The notes under the pieces: model-generated
What the model saw: the letters and a program-made list of their open reading frames with translations, nothing else
Told to the model about the DNA's origin: nothing
Databases searched by the model: none
Position numbers and translations under genes: made by a program
Source: Pyxidicoccus trucidator
GTDB taxonomy: Bacteria; Myxococcota; Myxococcia; Myxococcales; Myxococcaceae
DNA: 64,000 nt
NCBI RefSeq assembly: GCF_010894435.1
Contig: NZ_JAAIXZ010000028.1
Span: forward strand, 62,001 to 126,000
Direction of reading: 5' to 3'
Part shown: positions 1-8,276 of the stretch, in pieces
Numbering within the stretch: the stretch's first letter is position 1
Layout of the letters: each line of letters opens with the position of its first letter

Positions 1-13
1 GGGGAGTCCTCGA

Positions 14-1387
14 ATGCGAAGTGGAAGCTGGGCAATCCTCTCCTGTGTGCTGCTGGCCGCCTGTGCCACGCCGGCCCGGAGGGGGACGGTCGCCGATGCG
101 CCGCGCCTGCTGCCCTGGTCCGAGCAGATTGCCGTGCGCGAGGCCTGGCTGGAGAAGCGCCACGGAATGCTCCTGGACATGATGCACCGTCACGGCGTGG
201 GCATGTGGATCATCGTCAACGAGGAGTTCCATGATGATCCGCTCACGCAGTTCGTGGCGCCGCCGCGCCCGTACGCCGGCAACCGGGACGTGTTCGTCTT
301 CGTGGACGCGGGTACGGAGGGGCTGAAGCGGGTGGCGCTGACGGGCTACTCGGAGGCGGCGCTCAAGCGCTTCTTCGAGCTGCCCGCCGAGGGCCGCACG
401 GCGCGCGAGGTGCTGGCGGAGCTGGACGCGCGCCACCAGCCGAAGACCATCGCCCTGGGCATTGGCGGCAAGCGCGGCGTGACGCGCAGCCTGACGCGTG
501 ACGGGTATGCCTTCCTGGTGGAGGCGCTGGGCGCGGGGGCGGAGTCGCGCTTCGTGAGCGCGGCGCCGCTCATCGAGGAGTACCTGGACACGCGGCTGCC
601 CGAGGAGCACGAGCACTACCGCACGCTGGTGGCGCTGACGGAGGCGGTGGTGAAGGAGGCCTTCTCGCCCGAGGTGGTGGAGCCGGGGAAGACGACGGTG
701 GGCGACGTGCGCCGCTGGCTCTACGACAGGCTGTGGGAGCTGGGGGTGGACACCTGGTTCCAGCCGGACCTGCGCGTGCAGCGCAAGGGCCTGACGAAGA
801 CCACCTCGCGCGGCTTCCTGGCACCCGCCACGGAGGACGTGGTCATCCAGCGTGGAGACCTGCTCCACGTGGACTTCGGCATCACCTACATGGGGCTGAA
901 CTCGGACTGGCAGAAGATGGCGTACGTGCCGCTCGAGGGCGAGACGGACGTGCCCGAGGGGCTGAAGCGGGCGCTGGCCAACACGCATGCGCTGCAGGAC
1001 GCGCTGATGCTGCGGGCGTCGCGCCCGGGCCGCTCGTCGGCGGACGTGTATGAGCAGACGATGGCGGAGATGAAGGAGAAGGGAATCGAGGCGATGGTGT
1101 ACAGCCACCCGCTGGGCAACCAGGGCCACGCGCTGGGCGCGAGCATCGACTTCCGCTCCGCCAACCGCAAGGAGGAGCCCAAGCTGCTGCGCGAGGGTTC
1201 CTACATCGCGATTGAGCTGAACACGGCCACCGAGGTGCCCGAGTGGGACGGGCAGAAGGTGTTCGTGATGATGGAGGACCCGGCGTACCTCACCGCCGAG
1301 GGCTGGAAGTTCTTCGTGCCCCGGCAGGAGGCCTTCTACTTCCTCGGGCGCAAGGGCGTCACAACCCGAGGAGCGCCCCTACACTGA
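14..1387 (+). CDS. M24 family metallopeptidase lipoprotein (Xaa-Pro aminopeptidase-like)
   Basis: The 457-residue product starts with a lipoprotein signal (hydrophobic run ending LLAACAT, Cys about residue 17), so it is probably anchored in the cell envelope. The C-terminal half (about 180-450) looks like a pita-bread M24 fold. Candidate metal ligands are the Asp of VDFGI, the Asp of NSDWQ, the His of HPLGNQGHALG, the Glu of AIELN and the Glu of MMEDP. Family members remove N-terminal residues next to proline or act on related peptides with two metal ions; the true substrate is not visible. GGGGAG seven bases before the ATG supports the start. The 3' end overlaps the convergent next gene by 29 bases. 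Confidence 0.85.
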   Translation: MRSGSWAILSCVLLAACATPARRGTVADAPRLLPWSEQIAVREAWLEKRHGMLLDMMHRHGVGMWIIVNEEFHDDPLTQFVAPPRPYAGNRDVFVFVDAGTEGLKRVALTGYSEAALKRFFELPAEGRTAREVLAELDARHQPKTIALGIGGKRGVTRSLTRDGYAFLVEALGAGAESRFVSAAPLIEEYLDTRLPEEHEHYRTLVALTEAVVKEAFSPEVVEPGKTTVGDVRRWLYDRLWELGVDTWFQPDLRVQRKGLTKTTSRGFLAPATEDVVIQRGDLLHVDFGITYMGLNSDWQKMAYVPLEGETDVPEGLKRALANTHALQDALMLRASRPGRSSADVYEQTMAEMKEKGIEAMVYSHPLGNQGHALGASIDFRSANRKEEPKLLREGSYIAIELNTATEVPEWDGQKVFVMMEDPAYLTAEGWKFFVPRQEAFYFLGRKGVTTRGAPLH

Positions 1388-2252
1388 AGGCCCACATGCG
1401 GTGGGCGTCGGGGCGTGGGCCGTCCTCGGGCCGGCCCAGGTCGATGCGGACGCCCGCGCGAAGGGAGGCGCCGCCGAGGCGGGCGCGGACGAAGGGCTCC
1501 AGCGAGAGCTGCGAGTCGTTGCCGTCCCAGGTCGCCGCGGTGAGGCGGGGAGAGACGACCTGCGCGCGCACGCCGGGCTCCAGCAGGCCGAGCCCGAGCG
1601 AGGCCTCCGCGCTGCCCTGCGCGACGAAGTGGGTGTCCTCCGAAGCGCGGGAGAGGGGCACCAGCATGCCCACCGCCACGTCGGCGCGGAGCTGGAAGCC
1701 GGGCAGGTCCACGCCCGCGGCCAGGGGCAGCACCACGGAGGTGGTGTCGAGCGCCCACAGCCACGGGTCCGCCAGCCCGCGCACGGCGGTGGCGGCGGCG
1801 TAGTTGGCGCCCTCGGCGAGCGCGGGCCCTCCCGGCTGGAGCGTGTCGTCGCGCAGGGCAATGGGAATGGCCACGGCGGCGCCCGCGCGGAGGAAGAGGC
1901 TGTCATTCACGGCCGTGCTGACATGGTGCAGGCCGACGAGGAGGTTGGAGGAGCCGACATGGCTCCACTCCCGACTGCCTCCGGAAGCGACGGAGGTGTA
2001 GGGCAGGCCCCAGTCCAGGCGGAGCTGGCCGTGCTCGGACACCTTGAAGCCGGCGGAGAGCGTGGGGGAGAAGTGGCGCGTGGCGACGTCGTCCAGCCGG
2101 GGCGCGGATGAGAAGAGGAGGGTGGTGGCGAGGAAGTTGTCGGGCTCGCGGACCTGCGCCATGGCGGCGGTGCTCGTAAGCGCGACGCAGGCGGCGAGGA
2201 GCCACGCGGCGGTCCTGCGATGCAGGTTGAGAAAATGCGAAGACGTCTTCAT
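1359..2252 (-). CDS. Secreted beta-rich protein, probable outer-membrane barrel
   Basis: The 297-residue product begins MKTSSHFLNLHRR and has a Sec signal peptide ending near TAAMAQ (about residue 33). The rest alternates hydrophobic and polar residues, with repeated phrases such as LRLDWGLPY and LLVGLHHV, and ends in a hydrophobic beta-like stretch. That is what a small outer-membrane barrel looks like, but no named family was recognised. The open frame continues 51 codons upstream; the ATG at 2252 was chosen because the signal peptide begins there. It converges on and overlaps the M24 peptidase gene by 29 bases. Confidence 0.7.
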   Translation of the reverse strand: MKTSSHFLNLHRRTAAWLLAACVALTSTAAMAQVREPDNFLATTLLFSSAPRLDDVATRHFSPTLSAGFKVSEHGQLRLDWGLPYTSVASGGSREWSHVGSSNLLVGLHHVSTAVNDSLFLRAGAAVAIPIALRDDTLQPGGPALAEGANYAAATAVRGLADPWLWALDTTSVVLPLAAGVDLPGFQLRADVAVGMLVPLSRASEDTHFVAQGSAEASLGLGLLEPGVRAQVVSPRLTAATWDGNDSQLSLEPFVRARLGGASLRAGVRIDLGRPEDGPRPDAHRMWAFSVGALLGL

Positions 2253-2447
2253 GGCACTGACCCCGCGGAAGCCCGTCCGGCTCGCGGGTCCCCCTCTTCG
2301 TGAAACACCGACGAGGGTAGAGACGGTCACACGCTCGTTTGTTGGACTGCTTTTTTCCGGACGGCATGAGCGGTCCAGTGCCCGGTTGTCACCGGAAGGG
2401 CCCACGCCGCGCGTGGGATGGCCAGCTTTCCATCGAGGAGGGCGACG

Positions 2448-2564
2448 ATGCGGGCCGCCTCGATTGCTTTGGCCCTCGGTGTGTTCACGAGCGGGCTGTT
2501 CAGCGGCCTGCCGGCCGTCGTGCTCTTCCTGCTCCCTGCGTCATCCGGAAGGTGGCACCCATGA
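2448..2564 (+). CDS. 38-residue predicted membrane peptide, coupled to the downstream hydrolase
   Basis: A short frame starts at ATG 2448, seven bases after a good ribosome site (GAGGAG, 2435-2440). The peptide is strongly hydrophobic from about residue 4 to 30 (MRAASIALALGVFTSGLF onward), consistent with one membrane helix or a signal anchor. Its stop codon (2562-2564) overlaps the hydrolase start at 2561 as ATGA, the usual sign of translational coupling. It may be a real small membrane protein, a leader peptide for the hydrolase, or the membrane N-terminus of the hydrolase detached by a frameshift. No homologue can be named. Confidence 0.5.
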   Translation: MRAASIALALGVFTSGLFSGLPAVVLFLLPASSGRWHP

Positions 2565-3850
2565 GCCCGGGCTTCCGCTCACGTGTGCATTCGTGGCGAG
2601 CCTGGGTGCTGGCCGTGGTGGCGGAGGTCCGGCGCCAGCTGTACCTGTGGAGTCAGCGGCGGCGCCCCGTGGAGCTGCCCGCTCCGACAGGGCCATTCCC
2701 GGTGGGCCGCAGTGCGCTCGACGTGGTGGCCCATGAGCGCCAGGAGCCGTATGCGCGGCGGCCAGGGCGGGAGCTGTCGGTGATGCTCTGGTACCCGGCG
2801 ACGCCCGAGCCGCACGCGCGAGCGGGGGCCTACCTGCCGGGGGCCTGGCGGCGCGCGGGGCACTTCTGGGGCTTCGCTTCGAAGCGGGTGCGCGCACATG
2901 CCATCCCGGAGGCGCCCGTGGCGGATGCGCAGGCGCCCCATCCCGTGCTGCTCTTCTCTCCCGCGGGCTTCCCTCCACCCTTCTACACAGCGCTGTTCGA
3001 GGAACTGGCGAGTCACGGGTACGTCGTCGCGGCGGTGAGCCATACGTACGAGATGCTCCCCGTCTCGGTCTTCGCGGACGGGCGCGTGCGCTGGTTCCGC
3101 CCGTCGAGCGTGGGTGGCGCGCTCTCGGTGTCGCGCGGGCCGCAGCCGGAGGACGTGCGCAAGCGCGCGGCGGTGGTGGAGGTGAAGGCGGATGACCTCC
3201 GGAGCGTGGTGGCTCGGCTGGAGCGCCTGGGCGTGGAGCCCGGCCGGTTCGCTGGAAAGCTGGACCCGAACAGGGTGGGCGCCATGGGCCACTCCATGGG
3301 AGGCAACGCGGCGGCGGAGTGGTGTGCCAGGGACGCGCGCTGCCGGGCGGTGGCCGTCCTGGACGGAGGGCTGTGGACGGCCGTGGCTCGGGGTGGCGTG
3401 GCGCGGCCGGTGCTCGAGGTCTTCGGAGAGCATCCGGAGTACACGCAGCCCTGCGGCGAGTCCGTGCGGCGCGGCATGTTCACCTCGGAGGACTACTGCC
3501 GGGCGGACCAGCGCCACGTGCTGCGGGGCTGGCAGCGGCTGTACGCGGAGGCGCGTCCTGGCTACAGCTTCCAGATTCACGGAGCGGGGCACGCGAGCTT
3601 CACGGACTGCGGCTTGCTGCCCCTGCGCACCTGGTCGCCAGCGGGTCAGGCGATGGGGACCATCGGCGGCGACCGGATGTGGCGGGTGCTGGGAGACTGC
3701 CTGCGCGCCTTCTTCGACCGCCACGTGAAGGGAGTGCCCGCGCCGCTCCTCGACGACCCGGCCCATGAGTACCCGGAGGTGGTGTCGGCCGCGCCGGAGG
3801 TGCTCTTCACCGCGAGGCCGGAGGCGACTCCGGTGCAGCTCTCACCATGA
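2561..3850 (+). CDS. Alpha/beta hydrolase (platelet-activating-factor acetylhydrolase/dienelactone hydrolase-like)
   Basis: The 429-residue product has an alpha/beta-hydrolase core from about residue 55. The nucleophile elbow GHSMGG lies near residues 243-248 and provides the candidate catalytic Ser; the late GAGHAS provides a candidate catalytic His. Between strand-like segments is PVLLFSPAGF, as in PAF acetylhydrolase-type esterases. It probably cleaves ester or acyl bonds; the substrate is unknown. The frame is open upstream to 2339, but ATG 2561 was preferred because it overlaps the stop of the small upstream ORF (ATGA). The N-terminus is basic and lacks an obvious signal peptide of its own, so localisation may depend on the neighbouring peptide. 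Confidence 0.75.
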   Translation: MSPGFRSRVHSWRAWVLAVVAEVRRQLYLWSQRRRPVELPAPTGPFPVGRSALDVVAHERQEPYARRPGRELSVMLWYPATPEPHARAGAYLPGAWRRAGHFWGFASKRVRAHAIPEAPVADAQAPHPVLLFSPAGFPPPFYTALFEELASHGYVVAAVSHTYEMLPVSVFADGRVRWFRPSSVGGALSVSRGPQPEDVRKRAAVVEVKADDLRSVVARLERLGVEPGRFAGKLDPNRVGAMGHSMGGNAAAEWCARDARCRAVAVLDGGLWTAVARGGVARPVLEVFGEHPEYTQPCGESVRRGMFTSEDYCRADQRHVLRGWQRLYAEARPGYSFQIHGAGHASFTDCGLLPLRTWSPAGQAMGTIGGDRMWRVLGDCLRAFFDRHVKGVPAPLLDDPAHEYPEVVSAAPEVLFTARPEATPVQLSP

Positions 3851-3922
3851 GTGGTCCGCGTGTGCGCCCGCCGGCTGGAAACGCGGAGCCGTCCCATGCT
3901 GTCGGGACGAGCCCTCGCGCGC

Positions 3923-5566
3923 TCACGCCGCTTCCGTTGCTCCGCGCCCGCTCACGTCCGCCCAGGTGAGGCCGAAGCGCGCGAGGTACTTCTTCAGCCG
4001 GTCCGCGTCGTTGGTGCTCTTCTTCTGCGTGCGCGACTGGGCGAACAGCACCCGACCGGCATCCGACAGCGAGCGCGCCGCCCGGCAGACGCTCAACACG
4101 TCCGCGAGCTGCACGCGGTCGAACCGGTCCAGCTCCCGGGCCAGGTCTTCACCGAGTAGCTCCGCCACCAGGTCCACCGCCCCGGCGCGTGAGTCGCGCG
4201 CTCCCGCCGGGCGCCACTGCTCGCGCAGGCGGGCAATCTCCTCGTCCACCACCTCGCGGGTAATCCGCCCGCCCGCGGCGAGCGTGGACATGCGCAGCAC
4301 GGCGGCGTTGAGGTCCCGGAAGTTGCCCGACCATCGCGCCTCCGGCGACGTGGCGAAGCCGAGGAACTGCTCCTGCGCCTCCTTGTTCATGGTGACGCGC
4401 GTATCCATCGCCTCGGACGCCTGGTCCAGCTCGTAGAGGAGGTTGGGAGGAATGTCCTCGGGACGCTCCCGCAGCGCGGGCAGCCGGAAGGTCCACAGGT
4501 TGATGCGCGCGAGCAAATCCTCGCGGAAGCGCCCTCGCTCCACCTCCAGTTGGAGGTCGCGGTTGGTGCCGGCGATGAGCTGGAAGTCGCTCTCCACCTC
4601 CTTGTCGGAGCCCACCGGCAGGAAGCGCTTGTCCTCGAGCGCGCGCAGCAGCATGGCCTGCTCGTCCGCGCCCAGCTCGCCAATCTCGTCCAGGAAGAGC
4701 ACGCCGCCGTTCGCCTGCCGCAGCAGGCCCGGCCTGTCCTGCAGGGCCCCGGTGAAGGACCCCTTCACGTGGCCGAAGAGGGCGGACATGGCGCCGTCAC
4801 CGCGCAGCGTGGCGCAGTTGAGGTCCACGAAGGCGCCAGCCACCCCGCGCCGTGCCTTCTTCAGCGCGTAGATGCGGCGCGCGAGCTGCGACTTGCCCGC
4901 GCCGGTGGGGCCGGTAATCAGCAGCGGCGCGCGGGAGTGGACGGCCACCTGCTCGATGCGCTCGATGAGCCGGTTGAAGGCAGGGTTGAGTGTGTCGATG
5001 CCGGCCTTGAGGAAGGACAGGCCCTCGCGCTGCTCCTGCCGGAAGCGCGCGGCCAGCGTGTCGTACTGCGACAGGTCCAAGTCGATGAGGGTGTGCGAGC
5101 CGGGGCCCGAACGGTCCCTCCCGGTCCCCGCGGGCGACACCTGCACCAGCTTCCCGGGGATGAGCCGGCTCTCCACCAGCAGGAACATGCAGATCTGCGC
5201 GATGTGCGTGCCGGTGGTGATGTGGACGAAGTAGTCCTCTTCCTCCGGGTTGAAGGTGTAGCCGCGCACGTGGTCGAGCAGCGCGCCGTACGTCTCCTCC
5301 AAATCCCACGGGTCCTGGATGTCCAGCACCGTGGGGCGCACCTCCGTCTCCGGTGACACCTGCCGGATGTCCGCCACCAGCAGCGACGCGAGCGACGTGG
5401 CGGTGGGCGGGTGCAGCAGCTCCAGCCGGTGCACCACCAGGTCCTCTTGCTGGCACAGCGCGACGGTGGGCCGCCATTTTGTCCACCGCTGCGGGCCCTG
5501 CCCCGTGTCCAGCGTCGTCCCGAGCATCCCGAGGACCACTGTCTTGCGCGCCCGTGCTTTCGCCAT
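3923..5566 (-). CDS. rtcR: RtcR, sigma-54-dependent activator of the RNA repair operon
   Basis: The 547-residue product has the RtcR layout. The N-terminal ~180 residues form a CARF-type ligand-sensing domain (VVLGMLGTTLD at the start, HITTGTHIAQI near 115-125). The central AAA+ domain has Walker A GPTGAGKS (219-226), the sigma-54 contact loop GSFTGA (269-274) and Walker B VLFLDEIGE (289-297). A C-terminal DNA-binding region follows. Known RtcR proteins hold the ATPase inactive until an RNA-derived ligand binds the CARF domain, then switch on rtcBA through sigma-54 RNA polymerase. It is divergent from rtcB, and the intergenic region carries a matching sigma-54 promoter. No CRISPR array is present, so this CARF domain belongs to RNA repair. 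Confidence 0.95.
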   Translation of the reverse strand: MAKARARKTVVLGMLGTTLDTGQGPQRWTKWRPTVALCQQEDLVVHRLELLHPPTATSLASLLVADIRQVSPETEVRPTVLDIQDPWDLEETYGALLDHVRGYTFNPEEEDYFVHITTGTHIAQICMFLLVESRLIPGKLVQVSPAGTGRDRSGPGSHTLIDLDLSQYDTLAARFRQEQREGLSFLKAGIDTLNPAFNRLIERIEQVAVHSRAPLLITGPTGAGKSQLARRIYALKKARRGVAGAFVDLNCATLRGDGAMSALFGHVKGSFTGALQDRPGLLRQANGGVLFLDEIGELGADEQAMLLRALEDKRFLPVGSDKEVESDFQLIAGTNRDLQLEVERGRFREDLLARINLWTFRLPALRERPEDIPPNLLYELDQASEAMDTRVTMNKEAQEQFLGFATSPEARWSGNFRDLNAAVLRMSTLAAGGRITREVVDEEIARLREQWRPAGARDSRAGAVDLVAELLGEDLARELDRFDRVQLADVLSVCRAARSLSDAGRVLFAQSRTQKKSTNDADRLKKYLARFGLTWADVSGRGATEAA

Positions 5567-5579
5567 GGAGATAGGACTT

Positions 5580-5593
5580 TATCCCAGAGGATA
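5580..5593. promoter_or_regulatory. Candidate RtcR operator: inverted repeat TATCC-CAGA-GGATA
   Basis: A perfect 5-bp inverted repeat (TATCC, 4-base spacer, GGATA) lies 13 bases upstream of the rtcR start codon. It is about 70-83 bases upstream of the predicted rtcB transcription start, a normal distance for an enhancer site bound by a sigma-54 activator. A second imperfect dyad, CTCCC-TC-GGGAG, lies at 5619-5630, closer to the promoter. Either could be the RtcR enhancer, and the first could also mediate autoregulation of rtcR. Both assignments rest on symmetry and position only. Confidence 0.4.
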
Positions 5594-5635
5594 GGGAAAG
5601 GCACCCGTCTGGAGGGCTCTCCCTCGGGAGAAAGG

Positions 5636-5652
5636 TTGGCACGCCGGCTGCT
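5636..5652 (+). promoter_or_regulatory. Sigma-54 (-24/-12) promoter of rtcB
   Basis: TTGGCACGCCGGCTGCT matches the sigma-54 consensus closely. The invariant GG falls at 5638-5639 and the invariant GC at 5650-5651, exactly 12 bases apart. The predicted start of transcription is near 5663, leaving a leader of about 48 bases before the rtcB ATG at 5711. The site sits between rtcR, a sigma-54 activator, and rtcB, which is the arrangement known for rtc operons. Confidence 0.9.
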
Positions 5653-5710
5653 TTACCTCCCGACGTGCCCGGGACGCAGAGCCCGGGCGGACGACCGAAA
5701 GGTGCAGGCC

Positions 5711-6946
5711 ATGAACCGCAACAACGCGAACTACGAGGTGCTGTCGGACGAGGCGGGTCGCCCCATCAAGGCGTGGACGGTGGGCGTGCCGTTCGAGGAC
5801 GAGGCGAAGAAGCAGCTCCGCAGCCTGCGCGGCCTGCCCTTCATCCATAAGTGGGTCGCGGTGATGCCGGACGTGCACCGCGGTTACGGCGCGACGGTGG
5901 GTAGCGTGGTGCCGACGGTGGGCGCGGTGGTGCCGGCGGCGGTGGGCGTGGACATCGGTTGCGGGATGATTGCCGTGCGCACGACGCTGCGCGCGGACCA
6001 GCTCCCGGACTCGCTGCGTGGGGTGCGCTCGGCCATCGAGCGGACGGTGCCGCACGGCCGTACGGACAATGGCGGCCGTAACGACGCGGGCGCGTGGCGC
6101 GTGGCGCCGGCTCAGCACCAGGCGGCGTGGTCGCGGCTGATGGAGGGGTACGACCGCATTGTCGGGAAGCATCCGCGCATCGGCCGTGGCCCGGACCTGG
6201 CGCACCTCGGGACGCTCGGGACGGGTAACCACTTCATCGAGCTGTGCCTGGATGAGGCGGACGGCGTGTGGCTGATGCTCCACTCGGGTTCGCGCGGCGT
6301 GGGTAACCGCATCGGGAGCTACTTCATCGAGCTGGCGAAGGAGGACATGCGCCGGTTCTTCATCAACCTCCCCGACGCGGACCTGGCGTACCTGGCCGAG
6401 GGTACGGAGCACTTCGAGGACTACGTCTTCGCGGTGAGCTGGGCGCAGGACTACGCCGCCACCAACCGCCAGCTGATGCTGCACTCGGCGGTGGAGGCCC
6501 TGAAGCTGAGCGGTGAGCTGCCGCCGTTCGAGCTGATGGAGGAGGCGGTGAACTGCCACCACAACTACATCGCCCGTGAGCACCACTACGGGAAGAACTG
6601 CTTCGTGACGCGCAAGGGCGCGGTGCGGGCGCGCGAGGGCGACCTCGGCATCATCCCCGGCAGCATGGGGGCGCGTTCGTACATCGTCCGCGGGAAGGGG
6701 AACGAGGAGAGCTTCCACTCCTGCAGCCACGGCGCGGGTCGGGTGATGTCGCGTGAGGCGGCGAAGAAGCGCTTCACGCTGGAGGACCACGCGAAGGCGA
6801 CGGCGGGCGTGGAGTGCCGGAAGGACGTCGACGTCATCGATGAGACGCCGGCTGCGTACAAGTCCATCGACGCGGTGATGGCGGCGCAGGCGGACCTGGT
6901 CGAGGTCGTCCATACCCTGAAGCAGGTGGTGTGCGTGAAGGGGTAG
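5711..6946 (+). CDS. rtcB: RtcB, GTP-dependent RNA ligase
   Basis: The 411-residue product is a full-length RtcB (E. coli form 408). RtcB joins RNA 2',3'-cyclic phosphate or 3'-phosphate ends to 5'-OH ends, using GTP and Mn2+. The signature metal residues are visible: Asp81 and Cys84 in VDIGCG, His174 in GTGNH, the His of MLHSGSRG and the CHHNYIAREHH block. His340 in SCSHGAG is the expected guanylylated nucleophile. The open frame extends 100 codons upstream, but ATG 5711 gives the family length and has AAAGG at good spacing. It lies downstream of the sigma-54 promoter and is followed by rtcA after 191 bases containing a strong hairpin. Confidence 0.97.
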   Translation: MNRNNANYEVLSDEAGRPIKAWTVGVPFEDEAKKQLRSLRGLPFIHKWVAVMPDVHRGYGATVGSVVPTVGAVVPAAVGVDIGCGMIAVRTTLRADQLPDSLRGVRSAIERTVPHGRTDNGGRNDAGAWRVAPAQHQAAWSRLMEGYDRIVGKHPRIGRGPDLAHLGTLGTGNHFIELCLDEADGVWLMLHSGSRGVGNRIGSYFIELAKEDMRRFFINLPDADLAYLAEGTEHFEDYVFAVSWAQDYAATNRQLMLHSAVEALKLSGELPPFELMEEAVNCHHNYIAREHHYGKNCFVTRKGAVRAREGDLGIIPGSMGARSYIVRGKGNEESFHSCSHGAGRVMSREAAKKRFTLEDHAKATAGVECRKDVDVIDETPAAYKSIDAVMAAQADLVEVVHTLKQVVCVKG

Positions 6947-7012
6947 GGCGAGGGGCAAGAACCGACAACCCGAGGGCTCCATGAGGTGACCATGCCGGGA
7001 TGAAGATGCCGA

Positions 7013-7078
7013 GGCGCCCGCTTCCCCCTTAGAGGCCGAAAGGCCGCCAGGATGGGGGGAGCGGGCGCCGCTATTTTT
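7013..7078 (+). terminator. Long hairpin plus T-run between rtcB and rtcA (terminator or structured RNA)
   Basis: The outer stem pairs GGCGCCCGCT (7013-7022) with AGCGGGCGCC (7060-7069), ten perfect pairs. It continues with C5 (7024-7028) against a G-run (7054-7059). Nested inside is GGCC-GAAA-GGCC (7034-7045), a stem capped by a GNRA tetraloop. ATTTTT follows at 7073-7078. Stem plus T-run fits an intrinsic terminator that would lower rtcA expression relative to rtcB. Because Y-RNA genes and other structured RNAs occur beside rtcB in some bacteria, a stable processed RNA is the alternative; no Ro/Rsr gene is seen here. Confidence 0.7.
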
Positions 7079-7137
7079 GGGTAGGTGTCAGACTGTCCCG
7101 GTTGGCTCGTGGGTCGCGGGGAGCGAGGAGGCTGAAG

Positions 7138-8154
7138 ATGGTGCGCATTGACGGTTCCAAGGGAGAGGGTGGCGGTCAGGTGCTGCGCACGGCGCTGGCG
7201 CTGTCGCTGGTGACGGGGACGCCGTTCACCATCACCAACATCCGCGCGGGCCGGAAGAAGCCGGGCCTGCTGCGCCAGCACCTCACGGGGGTGAAGGCGG
7301 CGGAGGCGGTGGGCGCGGCGGAGCTGTCGGGCGCGGAGCTGGGCTCGCGCGAGCTGACGTTCCGTCCGCGGGCGCTGGCGGCGGGCAACTATCACTTCTC
7401 GGTGGGCACGGCGGGCAGCGCGACGCTGGTGCTGCAAACGGTGCTGCCGGCGCTGCTGATGGCGGGCGGGCCGTCCACGCTGATGCTGGAGGGTGGGACG
7501 CACAACCCAGCGGCGCCGCCGTTCGACTTCCTCCAGAGGGCGTACCTGCCGCTGCTGCGGAAGATGGGGCCGGCGGTGGAGGCGACGTTGGACAGGCCGG
7601 GCTTCTTCCCGGCGGGCGGCGGGAAGTTCCGCGTGGACGTGCGGCCGGCGCCGCTGAAGCCTCTGAGCCTGCTGGAGCGCGGACGGGTGCTGCGCCGCGA
7701 CGTGAAGGCGGTGGTGGCGATGATTCCGTTCGACGTGGCGAAGCGCGAGCTGGAGACGGTGGCGGGGGCGCTGAAGTGGCGGCCGGATGAGTACCGCACG
7801 GAGGAGCTGAAGCGCTCCCCGGGCCCGGGCAACGTGCTGGTGGCCGAGGTGGAGAGCGAGCACGTGACGGAGGTCTTCACCGGCTTCGGCGAGCGCGGGA
7901 AGCGGGCGGAGGAGGTGGGCGAGGAGGTGGCGGCGGAGGTGAAGCGCTACCTGGACGCGGAGGTGCCGGTGGGCGAGCACCTGTGCGACCAGCTCCTGCT
8001 GCTGCTGGCGCTGGCGAAGGGCGGAAGCTTCCGCACGCTGCCGCTGGATGGGCATGCGGAGACGCAGCTCGACACGATGGCGCACTTCCTCGACGTGAAG
8101 GTCCAGGTCCGAGAGGTGTCGCGCGAGGTCCGCGAGGTGGAGGTGCGGGGGTAG
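7138..8154 (+). CDS. rtcA: RtcA, RNA 3'-terminal phosphate cyclase
   Basis: The 338-residue product matches RtcA in length and layout. RtcA uses ATP to convert RNA 3'-phosphate ends to 2',3'-cyclic phosphates, the ends RtcB can use. The opening IDGSKGEGGGQVLRTALALS is the family signature. The late GEHLCDQLLLLLAL block is also typical, and His306 in DGHAETQ is the candidate adenylylated His. The frame is open from 7102, but ATG 7138 has GAGGAG upstream and starts immediately before the conserved MVRIDGS. It is the second gene of the rtcBA unit. Confidence 0.95.
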   Translation: MVRIDGSKGEGGGQVLRTALALSLVTGTPFTITNIRAGRKKPGLLRQHLTGVKAAEAVGAAELSGAELGSRELTFRPRALAAGNYHFSVGTAGSATLVLQTVLPALLMAGGPSTLMLEGGTHNPAAPPFDFLQRAYLPLLRKMGPAVEATLDRPGFFPAGGGKFRVDVRPAPLKPLSLLERGRVLRRDVKAVVAMIPFDVAKRELETVAGALKWRPDEYRTEELKRSPGPGNVLVAEVESEHVTEVFTGFGERGKRAEEVGEEVAAEVKRYLDAEVPVGEHLCDQLLLLLALAKGGSFRTLPLDGHAETQLDTMAHFLDVKVQVREVSREVREVEVRG

Positions 8155-8276
8155 CGGTGACGCCTCAGTGCACGAGGCCCACCACGCAGTCCTCGAAGAC
8201 CCTGCTCACGACATTCATCTCTTCGCTCCTCTGCGGCGCCCCAGGTCTGCATAATCACCGCATGGAGCCTGGAGCC

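Noticed and set aside
3923..5566. CARF domain taken as sign of a CRISPR or type III defence locus
   Set aside because: The rest of the protein is a sigma-54 activator and it is divergent from rtcBA; no repeat-spacer array or cas gene is visible in the window.
7102..7118. Second sigma-54 promoter directly before rtcA (TTGGCTCGTGGGTCGCG)
   Set aside because: GG and GC are correctly spaced, but the -12 block is poor (TCGCG) and the predicted start would fall inside the ribosome site, leaving only a nine-base leader.
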